IMG/VR virus record: IMGVR_UViG_3300025309_000189
Span: 1-21,899 of that record
Direction: 5' to 3' (one strand)
Length of the DNA stretch: 21,899 bases
Source: a virus
A program made the position numbers and the translations under genes. The notes below the pieces were generated by a model, which did not search any database, was not told the DNA's origin, and saw nothing but the letters and a program-made list of their open reading frames with translations. The first letter of the stretch is position 1. The number at the start of each line of letters is the position of its first letter. This document shows positions 7,618 through 13,538 of the stretch, piece after piece.

Positions 7618-8064
7618 GTAAAAAGTGGGCATCCGCAGCCGTGATAGGATGGAGTTCTCACACAACACCCGATCACGAAAGGGATACCCATGAACGACGA
7701 ACAGCTAAAACAATTCTTCGAAGACCTTGTTCAAGCGAATGCAGCCGCGACAGCGCTGTTAACAGCAGCGGCCGCCAGACAGATGGAAACGGGACAATTG
7801 ATGGACTTGATAGCCAACGTGAAATCAGGCCTATCTTCAACCAAAAAAGAACACCCGAACTCCCGCATTGCAAACCTTGCAATTCATATAGCGACAGAGT
7901 CATTAGCTGCTCTGGACGCAGAGATTCTGCTGCGCCAGCAAGAGCAACAGACCGGGAAGGCGCACTAGCCGAAAACCACACAGGCAAAGCTGCGGAATCC
8001 ACCAACGCACTGACGCGCGGCACTCCGTCCCACTCAGGTATTAACGTATTCATATCAAGCGGCC
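7618..8064 (+). repeat. Cassette B: second conserved-border unit carrying a different small gene
   Basis: The left border 7618-7695 copies that of cassette A (70/78). The right border TCATATCAAGCGGCC is at 8050-8064, where it overlaps the last codons of the cro-like gene. Gene content differs completely from cassette A. Confidence 0.75.
7690..7968 (+). CDS. Small hypothetical protein, cassette B gene
   Basis: 92 aa from ATG 7690, with an AAAGGG ribosome-binding site 6 nt upstream. The sequence starts MNDEQLKQFFEDLVQANAAA and continues with Ala-rich helices and a Gln-rich tail (LLRQQEQQTGKAH). It shares promoter and ribosome-binding region with the 7243 gene but no clear protein similarity, which fits a cassette whose content has been exchanged. 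No catalytic or binding motif is visible. It is antisense to the leftward cro transcript. Confidence 0.7.
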   Translation: MNDEQLKQFFEDLVQANAAATALLTAAAARQMETGQLMDLIANVKSGLSSTKKEHPNSRIANLAIHIATESLAALDAEILLRQQEQQTGKAH

Positions 8065-8288
8065 TCCTTCATGGGTTGAGGTTGGGTGCAATCGCAGGCT
8101 GCCTCTGTAATTCTGATATCGGAACGCAACCTTTCGCGTGGAATACCAGTAAGCCGCGCCACATCATTAACTCGCTCAAGTGGCACCCTCTCCCATTGAG
8201 AAACAGCACCACGGCTAAGGCCGAGTGCCAACGACAAAGCGACTACCCCACCGGCTTCTTTTGCGATTTCTTTAATTGAAAGTTCCAT
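8055..8288 (-). CDS. Cro-like repressor, YdaS-type HTH
   Basis: 77 aa. An HTH spans about residues 12-47: GGVVALSLALGLSRGAVSQW is the recognition region, followed by VPLERVNDVARLTGIPRERL, as in YdaS/Cro-family phage proteins that open the lytic programme. ATG 8288 has no Shine-Dalgarno sequence, and the -10 of its promoter (8295-8300) puts the transcript start at about the A of the ATG, so it may be leaderless. Its last codons (MKEAA) contain an AAGGAGG that could serve a downstream start at 8053. It is divergent from the CI-like gene. Confidence 0.8.
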   Translation of the reverse strand: MELSIKEIAKEAGGVVALSLALGLSRGAVSQWERVPLERVNDVARLTGIPRERLRSDIRITEAACDCTQPQPMKEAA

Positions 8289-8294
8289 ATGGCG

Positions 8295-8324
8295 AGTTTA
8301 ATCCGGCTAAACAATAAAAGTCAA
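8295..8324 (-). promoter_or_regulatory. Leftward promoter of the cro-like gene
   Basis: On the minus strand, TTGACT (8324-8319), an 18-nt spacer and TAAACT (8300-8295) form a sigma70-type promoter. The expected start point falls at or within a base or two of ATG 8288. The palindrome GTTTA-N7-TAAAC (8296-8312) covers the -10 and half of the spacer, as expected for an operator. Confidence 0.65.
8296..8312. promoter_or_regulatory. Candidate operator O1 (GTTTA-N7-TAAAC)
   Basis: The 17-bp inverted repeat GTTTAATCCGGCTAAAC overlaps the -10 of the leftward promoter. Its right arm extends to TAAACAAT, the same half-site as in O2. The repressor assignment is inferred from position between divergent cI-like and cro-like genes. 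Confidence 0.55.
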
Positions 8325-8331
8325 GCACTTC

Positions 8332-8348
8332 TAAACCATAATTGTTTA
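8332..8348. promoter_or_regulatory. Candidate operator O2 (TAAACCATAATTGTTTA)
   Basis: The 17-bp palindrome has half-site TAAAC(C/A)AT, with one mismatch between halves. Its centre is 36 bp from O1, and it lies just upstream of the presumed CI-like promoter. Similar half-sites (GTTTAG / CTAAAC) occur at 10777-10811. Confidence 0.55.
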
Positions 8349-8369
8349 ATACGCCTTTACACTAGCGGC

Positions 8370-8690
8370 ATGAGTATTGGCGCGCGCATTCGACAGCTTC
8401 GGGAACGGAACAGCCTCTCCGGTGAAAAATTCGGGGAGCTATGTGGTGTCACAAAAGGAATGGTTTCACAGTGGGAAAGCGACACATCTACTCCCCCGAC
8501 CGACCGGCTGATCGAGCTCAGAAAGCATTTCCAATTTTCGATGGATTGGTTGATCAACGGAGATAAGATAGACAACAAGATCATGTCTGTTTGCATGGCA
8601 ATGCAGGATATGCCGGAATACAAAAAAGACGCTCTGGTGGCCACCAGCAATTCGTTCCTTGAACAACCCAAACACAACGGCACCCAATAA
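8370..8690 (+). CDS. Short CI-like HTH repressor (no S24 peptidase domain)
   Basis: 106 aa from ATG 8370. Residues about 5-60 form an HTH_3/XRE domain (IRQLRERNSLSGEKFGELCG, then VTKGMVSQWESDTSTPPTDR), and DWLINGDK closes the domain as in many phage repressors. Only about 40 more residues follow, so the self-cleaving S24 domain of lambda CI is absent. No Shine-Dalgarno precedes the ATG, and TACACT at 8358-8363 would start the RNA at the ATG, suggesting a leaderless mRNA as for lambda cI from PRM. It probably maintains lysogeny by binding O1 and O2. Confidence 0.82.
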   Translation: MSIGARIRQLRERNSLSGEKFGELCGVTKGMVSQWESDTSTPPTDRLIELRKHFQFSMDWLINGDKIDNKIMSVCMAMQDMPEYKKDALVATSNSFLEQPKHNGTQ

Positions 8691-8749
8691 AGTATTGCAA
8701 ATCCAGATTCAGCTGAGTCTAGACTTCAATCAATCGAGGAACGAACACC

Positions 8750-9223
8750 ATGAAGCTAACCCTCTTCGTGACCATTCTTGCGGCACTCACATCACCAACC
8801 TGCGCAGCATGGGAATACGAAAACCAAACTGACGCGATGGGGCGTGGCGGCATCAAGACTGCCTCTGTCACATCGATCCAGCCGTTCACACTTAATTTCC
8901 CATACAAGGGCGAACAATACGCAACGCTGCTAATCCGTAAACACCCAAAGTACGGCAACGATGTCATTTTCACCATCGAGCGCGGGCAACTGATCTGCGA
9001 CTATGACGATTGCGCCATCACGGTGCGGTTCGACAATAACAAGCCGATGCGCTTCACCGCTAACAAGCCCGCCGATCACAGCACCACACACTTTTTTCTC
9101 GAAGGGTTCAGCCGCTTTGTCTCATCGGCAAAAAAGGCAAAGCGCCTGCAGGTTGAAGCGGTGTTCTTCCAGCAAGGCGGCCGCATTCTCGAATTCGACA
9201 TTACTGGACTCAAATGGCCATGA
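8750..9223 (+). CDS. Secreted hypothetical protein (moron)
   Basis: 157 aa. The N-terminus MKLTLFVTILAALTSPTCAA is a classic Sec signal peptide with cleavage likely after CAA (about residue 20), so the mature product is periplasmic. The mature part is beta-rich and contains CDYDDC (near residues 83-88), which may form a disulfide. A GAGG ribosome-binding site lies upstream of ATG 8750. It follows the repressor gene in the same orientation, the usual place for lysogenic-conversion genes expressed from the prophage. I do not recognise a family. Confidence 0.75.
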   Translation: MKLTLFVTILAALTSPTCAAWEYENQTDAMGRGGIKTASVTSIQPFTLNFPYKGEQYATLLIRKHPKYGNDVIFTIERGQLICDYDDCAITVRFDNNKPMRFTANKPADHSTTHFFLEGFSRFVSSAKKAKRLQVEAVFFQQGGRILEFDITGLKWP

Positions 9224-9262
9224 TAGATCGGCGGCACTGCCGCGAACTCAGGAGGGCGACAA

Positions 9263-10090
9263 ATGGCAATGGTCAGTTGTAGCGAATGTGGCAAAGAGAT
9301 CAGCGACAAGGCCGCTGCATGCCCGAACTGTGGCGCACCAGCCGAAAAAATTCGGCTTATCCCATGCCCAAACTGCCAAAAAGAAGTCTTGCCAGGCGCA
9401 ACGATCTGCCCACACTGCAAGCGCGTGCTTAAAGCAAGCACAAACCGCCGCTGCCTGTCGTGCGGCTACATTGGCCAAATGAAGACATGGTTGCGCAACT
9501 ACAGCATGCCGCAGTTCATCGCCCTCGTACTGGCGTTCTTTTACATTATCCCGGCCATTATTTTTATTGCATGGGGATGGGGTAAACACAAATGCCCGCA
9601 GTGCGGGGCGCTGGGGAAAAACATTCCTTCGGCCCCGCCGCGCGGCATGATTGACGACATCGGCGACATCGAAGACGACATCAGGCGCGAACGCAAGGCG
9701 CACGCTGAAGCGTTAAGCACGGCTCTGGCATCTTGCCAAGAAGAGCACCAAGCGGCAGTCAATGCGCTGACTTGGCTGGCTGCTGCCGACGGCACCGTGA
9801 GCAAGCAGGAGCTGCGGGGTATCTTTCGCTTCTGCGAAGATCAGGGCACGCCCATCGACAAGGGCGCCTATAAGGCGATCGACAGCCTGAATGCAGGCAT
9901 GTCTATGCAGGTGAAAGCCACGGAAGCCGATGCGCACCGCTCCATCTCTTCACTGACTGGCAGGGAAGCTCCCTATAGGCTGGCTTTTTACGGCGCAGCC
10001 AATAAGCTCTGCGGATCGCAGAAGCAGCTTAGCCAAGCCAAACAACGATTCCTCAAGCAGGCCGAAGCCATCGTCGTCCAGCAATCATGA
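9263..10090 (+). CDS. Zinc-ribbon membrane protein with C-terminal TerB-like domain
   Basis: 275 aa. The N-terminus carries repeated CxxC zinc ribbons: CSECG/CPNCG (about 6-23), CPNC/CPHC (about 35-52) and CLSCG (near 63). A hydrophobic segment (FIALVLAFFYIIPAIIFIAW) follows, then another Cys pair (CPQCG). From about residue 155 a helical region (ALTWLAAADGTVSKQELRGI and what follows) resembles TerB-like domains linked to membrane stress and phage-defence contexts. An AGGAGG ribosome-binding site precedes ATG 9263. Its stop overlaps the lipoprotein start by 4 nt (ATGA). The gene is not needed for phage growth in known relatives and looks like a moron. Domain order is seen; TerB is inferred from pattern. 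Confidence 0.78.
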   Translation: MAMVSCSECGKEISDKAAACPNCGAPAEKIRLIPCPNCQKEVLPGATICPHCKRVLKASTNRRCLSCGYIGQMKTWLRNYSMPQFIALVLAFFYIIPAIIFIAWGWGKHKCPQCGALGKNIPSAPPRGMIDDIGDIEDDIRRERKAHAEALSTALASCQEEHQAAVNALTWLAAADGTVSKQELRGIFRFCEDQGTPIDKGAYKAIDSLNAGMSMQVKATEADAHRSISSLTGREAPYRLAFYGAANKLCGSQKQLSQAKQRFLKQAEAIVVQQS

Positions 10091-10374
10091 CAAAAATCAA
10101 AATCACCTTACTCGCCGCCCTGCTCTTAATTTCCGGCTGCGCCGGAACCGCATTCAAGTGGAGCGATGCCCGCAAGATCACGCCTGGCATGACCACCACC
10201 GAGGCGACCCAGTTGATCGGCACTCCCAACAACGTCACGTCGCGCGACGGCATCCTGATCTACGTCTGGGTCAATGTGAACATGCTGACCGCAGAGACCC
10301 GGACGCTCAGGGTCGATTTCAGGGACAACAAGGCCATCTCGGCCCCGCCGATACCGGACTCTTTCAAGGATTGA
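10087..10374 (+). CDS. BamE/SmpA-like lipoprotein
   Basis: 95 aa. It has a lipoprotein signal with a LISGC lipobox (Cys 18) and then ARKITPGMTTTEATQLIGTP, the helix and turn typical of SmpA/OmlA (BamE)-like folds, followed by strands (GILIYVWVNV). Family members are anchored to the outer membrane; true BamE helps beta-barrel assembly, whereas prophage versions have unknown roles. It overlaps the zinc-ribbon gene by ATGA and so is co-translated with it. Together with the secreted 8750 product it suggests envelope modification during lysogeny. Confidence 0.8.
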   Translation: MTKIKITLLAALLLISGCAGTAFKWSDARKITPGMTTTEATQLIGTPNNVTSRDGILIYVWVNVNMLTAETRTLRVDFRDNKAISAPPIPDSFKD

Positions 10375-10553
10375 TTTCCACCCACTCAAAAAGCCAGCCT
10401 GAAGTAGTAGAAGACTGGCTGGCGGCATTGCTGCGGACGCTCGACACCGAGCCTGCGATCCCGGACAAGCAACGCGAGTTGATGCAAGGCCAGTTTGTTG
10501 CACTGGCCGAGCACATGAAATCGATCAAGTCTGGAACTACATCCCGCAGGTAG
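10371..10553 (+). CDS. Small hypothetical protein, TTG start, overlapping the lipoprotein stop
   Basis: About 60 aa. No ATG lies near the 5' end; TTG 10371 overlaps the lipoprotein TGA and is the most economical start. The sequence is helical and looks protein-like (EVVEDWLAALLRTLDTE, ELMQGQFVALAEHMKSIK). The frame is open further upstream through the lipoprotein gene. The 3' end overlaps the convergent 10537 gene by 17 nt. No family recognised; the start is uncertain. Confidence 0.45.
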   Translation: MISTHSKSQPEVVEDWLAALLRTLDTEPAIPDKQRELMQGQFVALAEHMKSIKSGTTSRR

Positions 10554-10725
10554 TTCCGCCGAAAACCACTTTGCGCGGCAACACCAGGTCGCCGCGGTTC
10601 AATTCCAGGTATTCCACCAACCACTTCTCCTTGAGCGCAGCAAACCCGTCCTTGCTTGGCGCAGTCGGTTTTGCTACCCGCTGCAACCCGATCAGGGCCA
10701 ATCCTCTATCCAGTAATTTAATCAT
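10537..10725 (-). CDS. Small hypothetical protein, minus strand
   Basis: 62 aa, MIKLLDRGLALIGLQRVAKP at the start. A strong AGGAGGG ribosome-binding site lies about 6 nt before ATG 10725, which supports a real gene in a region otherwise transcribed rightward. A TATAAT on the minus strand (10803-10798) is a possible -10. It converges on and overlaps the 10371 gene. Composition is basic with a hydrophobic start, and no known motif is visible. Confidence 0.6.
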   Translation of the reverse strand: MIKLLDRGLALIGLQRVAKPTAPSKDGFAALKEKWLVEYLELNRGDLVLPRKVVFGGTTCGM

Positions 10726-10744
10726 CGCACCCTCCTAAATTTAA

Positions 10745-10768
10745 CCGCCGGACGTCCCGGCGGTTTTT
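10745..10768 (+). terminator. Rho-independent terminator after the moron block
   Basis: CCGCCGG, the loop ACGTC and CCGGCGG form a perfect 7-bp GC stem followed by five T. It would end rightward transcription of the repressor/moron block and insulates the promoter 25 nt downstream. Confidence 0.85.
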
Positions 10769-10776
10769 ATTATGCC

Positions 10777-10811
10777 ATAAGTTTAGTGCTGCTTGACATT
10801 ATAAGTTTAGT
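10777..10811. promoter_or_regulatory. Direct repeat ATAAGTTTAGT x2, candidate operator
   Basis: ATAAGTTTAGT occurs at 10777-10787 and 10801-10811, spaced 24 bp. The second copy lies in the spacer of the rightward promoter and over a minus-strand TATAAT. The CTAAAC core matches the half-sites at O1 and O2, suggesting control by the CI-like or Cro-like protein. Confidence 0.5.
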
Positions 10812-10822
10812 AGCTCTATACT
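10793..10822 (+). promoter_or_regulatory. Strong rightward promoter of the long plus-strand region
   Basis: TTGACA (10793-10798), an 18-nt spacer and TATACT (10817-10822). It lies just after a terminator and about 40 nt before the first gene of the array (10865). Confidence 0.8.
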
Positions 10823-10864
10823 TCACCCCGTCGCCGTCAAAAACGGCAACCAACGGAGGCAACC

Positions 10865-11083
10865 ATGGCAACAACAAAGCAGATCAAAGAACGCCTGCGC
10901 GGGCACGTCAACCAGCGCATGGACGATTTCCGCGCGCTGGTGGCGGATGGCTACTATCGCGATATTGCGTATGGCGCGGTATGGGCCGCCAACACCGCCG
11001 ATGCGATCAGCAATAGCGAGTGCGACGCGCTGGTCGCCGAGCTCCACGGCAAGGTGCCGCCCAGCACCTCCATGCTGTCGTAA
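10865..11083 (+). CDS. Small hypothetical phage protein
   Basis: 72 aa from ATG 10865, preceded by GGAGG. The start is MATTKQIKERLRGHVNQRMD, followed by ALVADGYYRDIAYGAVWAAN. It is helical with mixed charge and has no motif that I recognise. It is the first gene behind the 10793 promoter, where phages often place early host-modifying genes. Function unknown. Confidence 0.7.
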   Translation: MATTKQIKERLRGHVNQRMDDFRALVADGYYRDIAYGAVWAANTADAISNSECDALVAELHGKVPPSTSMLS

Positions 11084-11093
11084 CGGAGGCCGC

Positions 11094-11306
11094 ATGAGCC
11101 TCGCCACCGAACTGCAAACCGTCACCACCGAAGAGCTCAGCGCGGCCTACCGCGCCGCCAACCTGCGCCGGCTGCGATACGGCCTGCTCACCGCGCTGAA
11201 CACGCCCTGCATCGCGCGCGCCCTGCGCCTGCAAGCCATTGCACACCGCCGCACCATCAACCAACTGGAGGAAGCCCGCCATGCCAATCGCTTTGAAACG
11301 CAATAG
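11094..11306 (+). CDS. Small hypothetical phage protein
   Basis: 70 aa from ATG 11094, with CGGAGG 6 nt upstream; the longer upstream open frame is a shadow of the previous gene. Mostly helical and Arg/Ala rich. It overlaps the next gene by 26 nt. No known motif. Confidence 0.65.
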   Translation: MSLATELQTVTTEELSAAYRAANLRRLRYGLLTALNTPCIARALRLQAIAHRRTINQLEEARHANRFETQ

Positions 11307-11442
11307 CCGCAACGTACCCCTGCGCCGCCGCATCGAAATCCGCGTGCAGACGTTTACGCGCACCCTCGCCAAGGCCGCGCTCTACTTGCGCAACGGCCAC
11401 GGCCCCATCGAGGCATGGAACAAAGCCGGGAGGACACTATGA
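11281..11442 (+). CDS. Tiny basic hypothetical protein with AWNKA tail
   Basis: 53 aa, strongly basic (RNVPLRRRIEIRVQTFTRTL) and ending IEAWNKAGRTL. The same ending (QAWNKARDTL) occurs in the 12360 gene, so the two are probably related. GGAGG precedes ATG 11281. It ends in an ATGA overlap with the next gene. Function unknown. Confidence 0.6.
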   Translation: MPIALKRNSRNVPLRRRIEIRVQTFTRTLAKAALYLRNGHGPIEAWNKAGRTL

Positions 11443-11900
11443 ACGCCTATTTCATCGCCAAGGAACTCAGCGCCGCGCACGGCTGCATCGAAATGCTCAA
11501 GCGCGCCGCTTGGTCCGCAGAACGCGCCGAGGCCGAGCTGCACCAGTCCAACCTGCGCGCCCTGTGCGGCCAACTGCTCACAGCCCTCAGCCACGATGCC
11601 ATGCACGCCGCCCGCACCATCGCGGCCGCCGCCTGCTGCATCGGCGACACCATCCGGCCGAGCCGCCCGTGTCTGGCGCGCGCCGAGGCGGACGCACTCG
11701 CCGAGCGGCTGCACGATCTCGCACGGATGCTGGCCGGCCCGCGCGCCGGCGAACTCTATGACGACGACGCAGGACTGGATGAAGTGCGCGCCTGGTACGC
11801 CCGCTTCAGCAACACCCAGGCCGCAGGGTTGCTGCCGGTAGAGCCGAAAGAAGTGTTCAGCGTCCACACCATCGTCATCGATGAGCGGGTGGCAGCATGA
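11439..11900 (+). CDS. Hypothetical phage protein, helical
   Basis: 153 aa. The start chosen is ATG 11439, which overlaps the previous stop (ATGA); an in-frame ATG at 11415 lies inside the previous gene and lacks a ribosome-binding site. Sequence: MNAYFIAKELSAAHGCIEML, then Ala/Arg-rich helices, then a less repetitive acidic tail. It ends with another ATGA overlap. Composition is very GC-rich. No family recognised. Confidence 0.68.
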   Translation: MNAYFIAKELSAAHGCIEMLKRAAWSAERAEAELHQSNLRALCGQLLTALSHDAMHAARTIAAAACCIGDTIRPSRPCLARAEADALAERLHDLARMLAGPRAGELYDDDAGLDEVRAWYARFSNTQAAGLLPVEPKEVFSVHTIVIDERVAA

Positions 11901-12184
11901 AACACAATCCAGACGCCCACATCGTGCGCAAAACATTTCTGGAAGACTGCCGCGTGAAGTTTGACCTGAATATTTCACTGTCGCACTTCATCAGCAGTGA
12001 TGATAAATGCGTATCAGTTTTCAAGCTCAACTGTGGCCCGATCGATGCGCAAATCGAAATCACGCCGGAGCAGTGCCGCGAATTCGCCGCGCACCTGCTC
12101 GCCCACGCCGGAGAATTCGAGGCGCGGCGCGATGCGCACGAAGACGCCCGGATCATAGACAGGTTTGAACGGGAGGGGGTATGA
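11897..12184 (+). CDS. Hypothetical phage protein
   Basis: 95 aa. A beta-rich middle (KFDLNISLSHFISSDDKCVS, FKLNCGPIDAQIEITPEQ) is followed by a helix (REFAAHLLAHAGEFEARRDA). It is linked on both sides by ATGA overlaps. Less GC-skewed than its neighbours. No known function. Confidence 0.68.
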   Translation: MKHNPDAHIVRKTFLEDCRVKFDLNISLSHFISSDDKCVSVFKLNCGPIDAQIEITPEQCREFAAHLLAHAGEFEARRDAHEDARIIDRFEREGV

Positions 12185-12372
12185 CCGCCCGCGCCTACCA
12201 GATCACGCTCATCAGCCTGCGGCAGCGCATCGAGCGCAGCGTGATCGCGCACAGCACCGTCGCCGCGATCTGCATCGGCATCCGCATGATGACCGAACTC
12301 GATGCGCCCTGCGCCATCACCTGCAAGCCCCTGTGCAATCTTGCCGACGAGGAGGAAACATGCGCCGCCTGA
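12181..12372 (+). CDS. Small hypothetical phage protein
   Basis: 63 aa, MTARAYQITLISLRQRIERS at the start, with four Cys in the C-terminal half (AICIGIR, CAITCKPLC). ATGA overlap with the previous gene; its 3' end overlaps the next tiny gene by 13 nt. Function unknown. Confidence 0.6.
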   Translation: MTARAYQITLISLRQRIERSVIAHSTVAAICIGIRMMTELDAPCAITCKPLCNLADEEETCAA

Positions 12373-12443
12373 TCACCCGTATCGAACGATCGCTAGGCAA
12401 CAACCCGCGCCAGGCATGGAACAAGGCGCGCGACACGCTATGA
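12360..12443 (+). CDS. 27-residue basic peptide, AWNKA family
   Basis: ATG 12360 is preceded by GAGGA, and the stop at 12441-12443 overlaps the next ATG (ATGA). The peptide runs MRRLITRIERSLGNNPRQAW and ends NKARDTL, matching the tail of the 11281 product. Its position in an overlap chain with a ribosome-binding site on each side supports translation despite its size. Confidence 0.5.
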   Translation: MRRLITRIERSLGNNPRQAWNKARDTL

Positions 12444-12655
12444 AATGGCTCGTCGTGATTATCAGCCTGGGCCTTGGCGTCACCCTCGGCATGATGACCT
12501 TCGCTGCCGGGAAAAAATCCGCCCTGCGCGAATGCCCAACTGCGCAACAAGGCGAACGCCTGCTGCACTCACAGCAGACGCCAAGCGGCCTGCTCTGCAC
12601 CTATGCCGGCGGCTGGAACGGCTACGGCCATAACATCATCGTGAGGAAACCATGA
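12440..12655 (+). CDS. Small membrane-anchored hypothetical protein
   Basis: 71 aa. The N-terminal WLVVIISLGLGVTLGMMTFA (about 3-22) is a transmembrane helix or uncleaved signal anchor, followed by a soluble tail with two Cys (RECPT, LLCTYAGGW) that would face the periplasm. Linked by ATGA overlaps to both neighbours. Function unknown; a superinfection-exclusion role would be a guess. Confidence 0.65.
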   Translation: MKWLVVIISLGLGVTLGMMTFAAGKKSALRECPTAQQGERLLHSQQTPSGLLCTYAGGWNGYGHNIIVRKP

Positions 12656-12867
12656 GCCAGCAACTGTACGCAAAGATCAAGCGCAGCAGCAAGTATTTCA
12701 GCCAGAACAAGGTCGCCCAAGAGAACGGTTACGGCCTGCCGTTCGCAGTGAGAGTGGAGGTGATCAGCGACGCCTACTGCGTGAGCGGCGGGCCAGGCGG
12801 ACGCTACCGGCTCAGCGACGTCAACCTGTTTATTGTGGAAGACGGCAAAGAATTGAGGATTTCATGA
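12652..12867 (+). CDS. Small hypothetical phage protein
   Basis: 71 aa, MSQQLYAKIKRSSKYFSQNK, then a beta-rich half (FAVRVEVISDAYCVSGGPGG, VNLFIVEDGKELRIS). It overlaps both neighbours by ATGA-type junctions. No family recognised. Confidence 0.68.
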   Translation: MSQQLYAKIKRSSKYFSQNKVAQENGYGLPFAVRVEVISDAYCVSGGPGGRYRLSDVNLFIVEDGKELRIS

Positions 12868-13538
12868 CCAAGAGCCGAGGAATCCGCGCACCGCGCATGG
12901 TCTGGACGGAGCAGCAGGTCGAGGCCATCCGTCGGCGCTATCCGCACGAGCGCACCGACGCCATCGCCCGCGATCTCGGCCTACCGGTGGCAAGAGTTTA
13001 TTCAAAAGCCGCATGGATGGGCTTGGCGAAGACGCCGGAATACATGGACAGCCCGGAAGCCTGCCGCCTGCGCCGGGACAATCCGCAGGGTGTTCTGCAC
13101 CGCTTTCCGAAAGGACACGTCCCGGCCAACAAGGGCGTGAAAGGCATCAGCTATCCTGGTATGGAGGCCACGCAGTTCAAGAAAGGCGCGAAGCCGCACA
13201 CCTGGAAGCCGATCGGCACCGAGCGCTACAGCAAGGAAGGCTATCTACAACGCAAGGTCACTGACACCGGCTATCCGCCGCGCGACTGGGTAGGTGTGCA
13301 TATCCTGCTGTGGCGCGAACATCACGGGGAGATTCCGTCTGCCCACATTATCAAATTCAAGGATGGCAACAAGCAGAACATCGCCATCGAGAATCTGGAA
13401 TGCATCAGCCAGGCCGACAACATGCGGCGCAACAGTTTTCACAACTATCCCAAAGAAGTCGCGCAACTCATCCAGCTGCGCGGCGCCGTCCAACGTCAAA
13501 TCAACAAAAGGAGCAAGCAAGATGAGCAGTCAACCTGA
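12864..13538 (+). CDS. HNH endonuclease-like protein with N-terminal HTH
   Basis: 224 aa. Residues about 14-58 form an HTH (WTEQQVEAIRRRYPHERTDA, IARDLGLPVARVYSKAAWMG). The C-terminal half holds an HNH_3-type fold: VHILLWREHHGEIPSAHIIK, then FKDGNKQNIAIENLECIS. The central His and Asn positions (HIIKFKDGNKQN) agree with phage HNH proteins, although the usual GH at the core is AH here. Such proteins nick or cleave DNA; some are homing enzymes and some aid packaging. It overlaps the next gene by 17 nt. Confidence 0.82.
   Translation: MTKSRGIRAPRMVWTEQQVEAIRRRYPHERTDAIARDLGLPVARVYSKAAWMGLAKTPEYMDSPEACRLRRDNPQGVLHRFPKGHVPANKGVKGISYPGMEATQFKKGAKPHTWKPIGTERYSKEGYLQRKVTDTGYPPRDWVGVHILLWREHHGEIPSAHIIKFKDGNKQNIAIENLECISQADNMRRNSFHNYPKEVAQLIQLRGAVQRQINKRSKQDEQST

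Noticed and set aside
7237-7968. Toxin-antitoxin pair in the two cassettes
   Set aside because: The two small genes are each in separate units with their own promoters and show no toxin or antitoxin motif.
7011-8279. 422-codon open frame on the plus strand
   Set aside because: It crosses both cassettes and all their genes, has no ribosome-binding site, and its repeated KKWASAAVIGW segments are just translations of the duplicated border.
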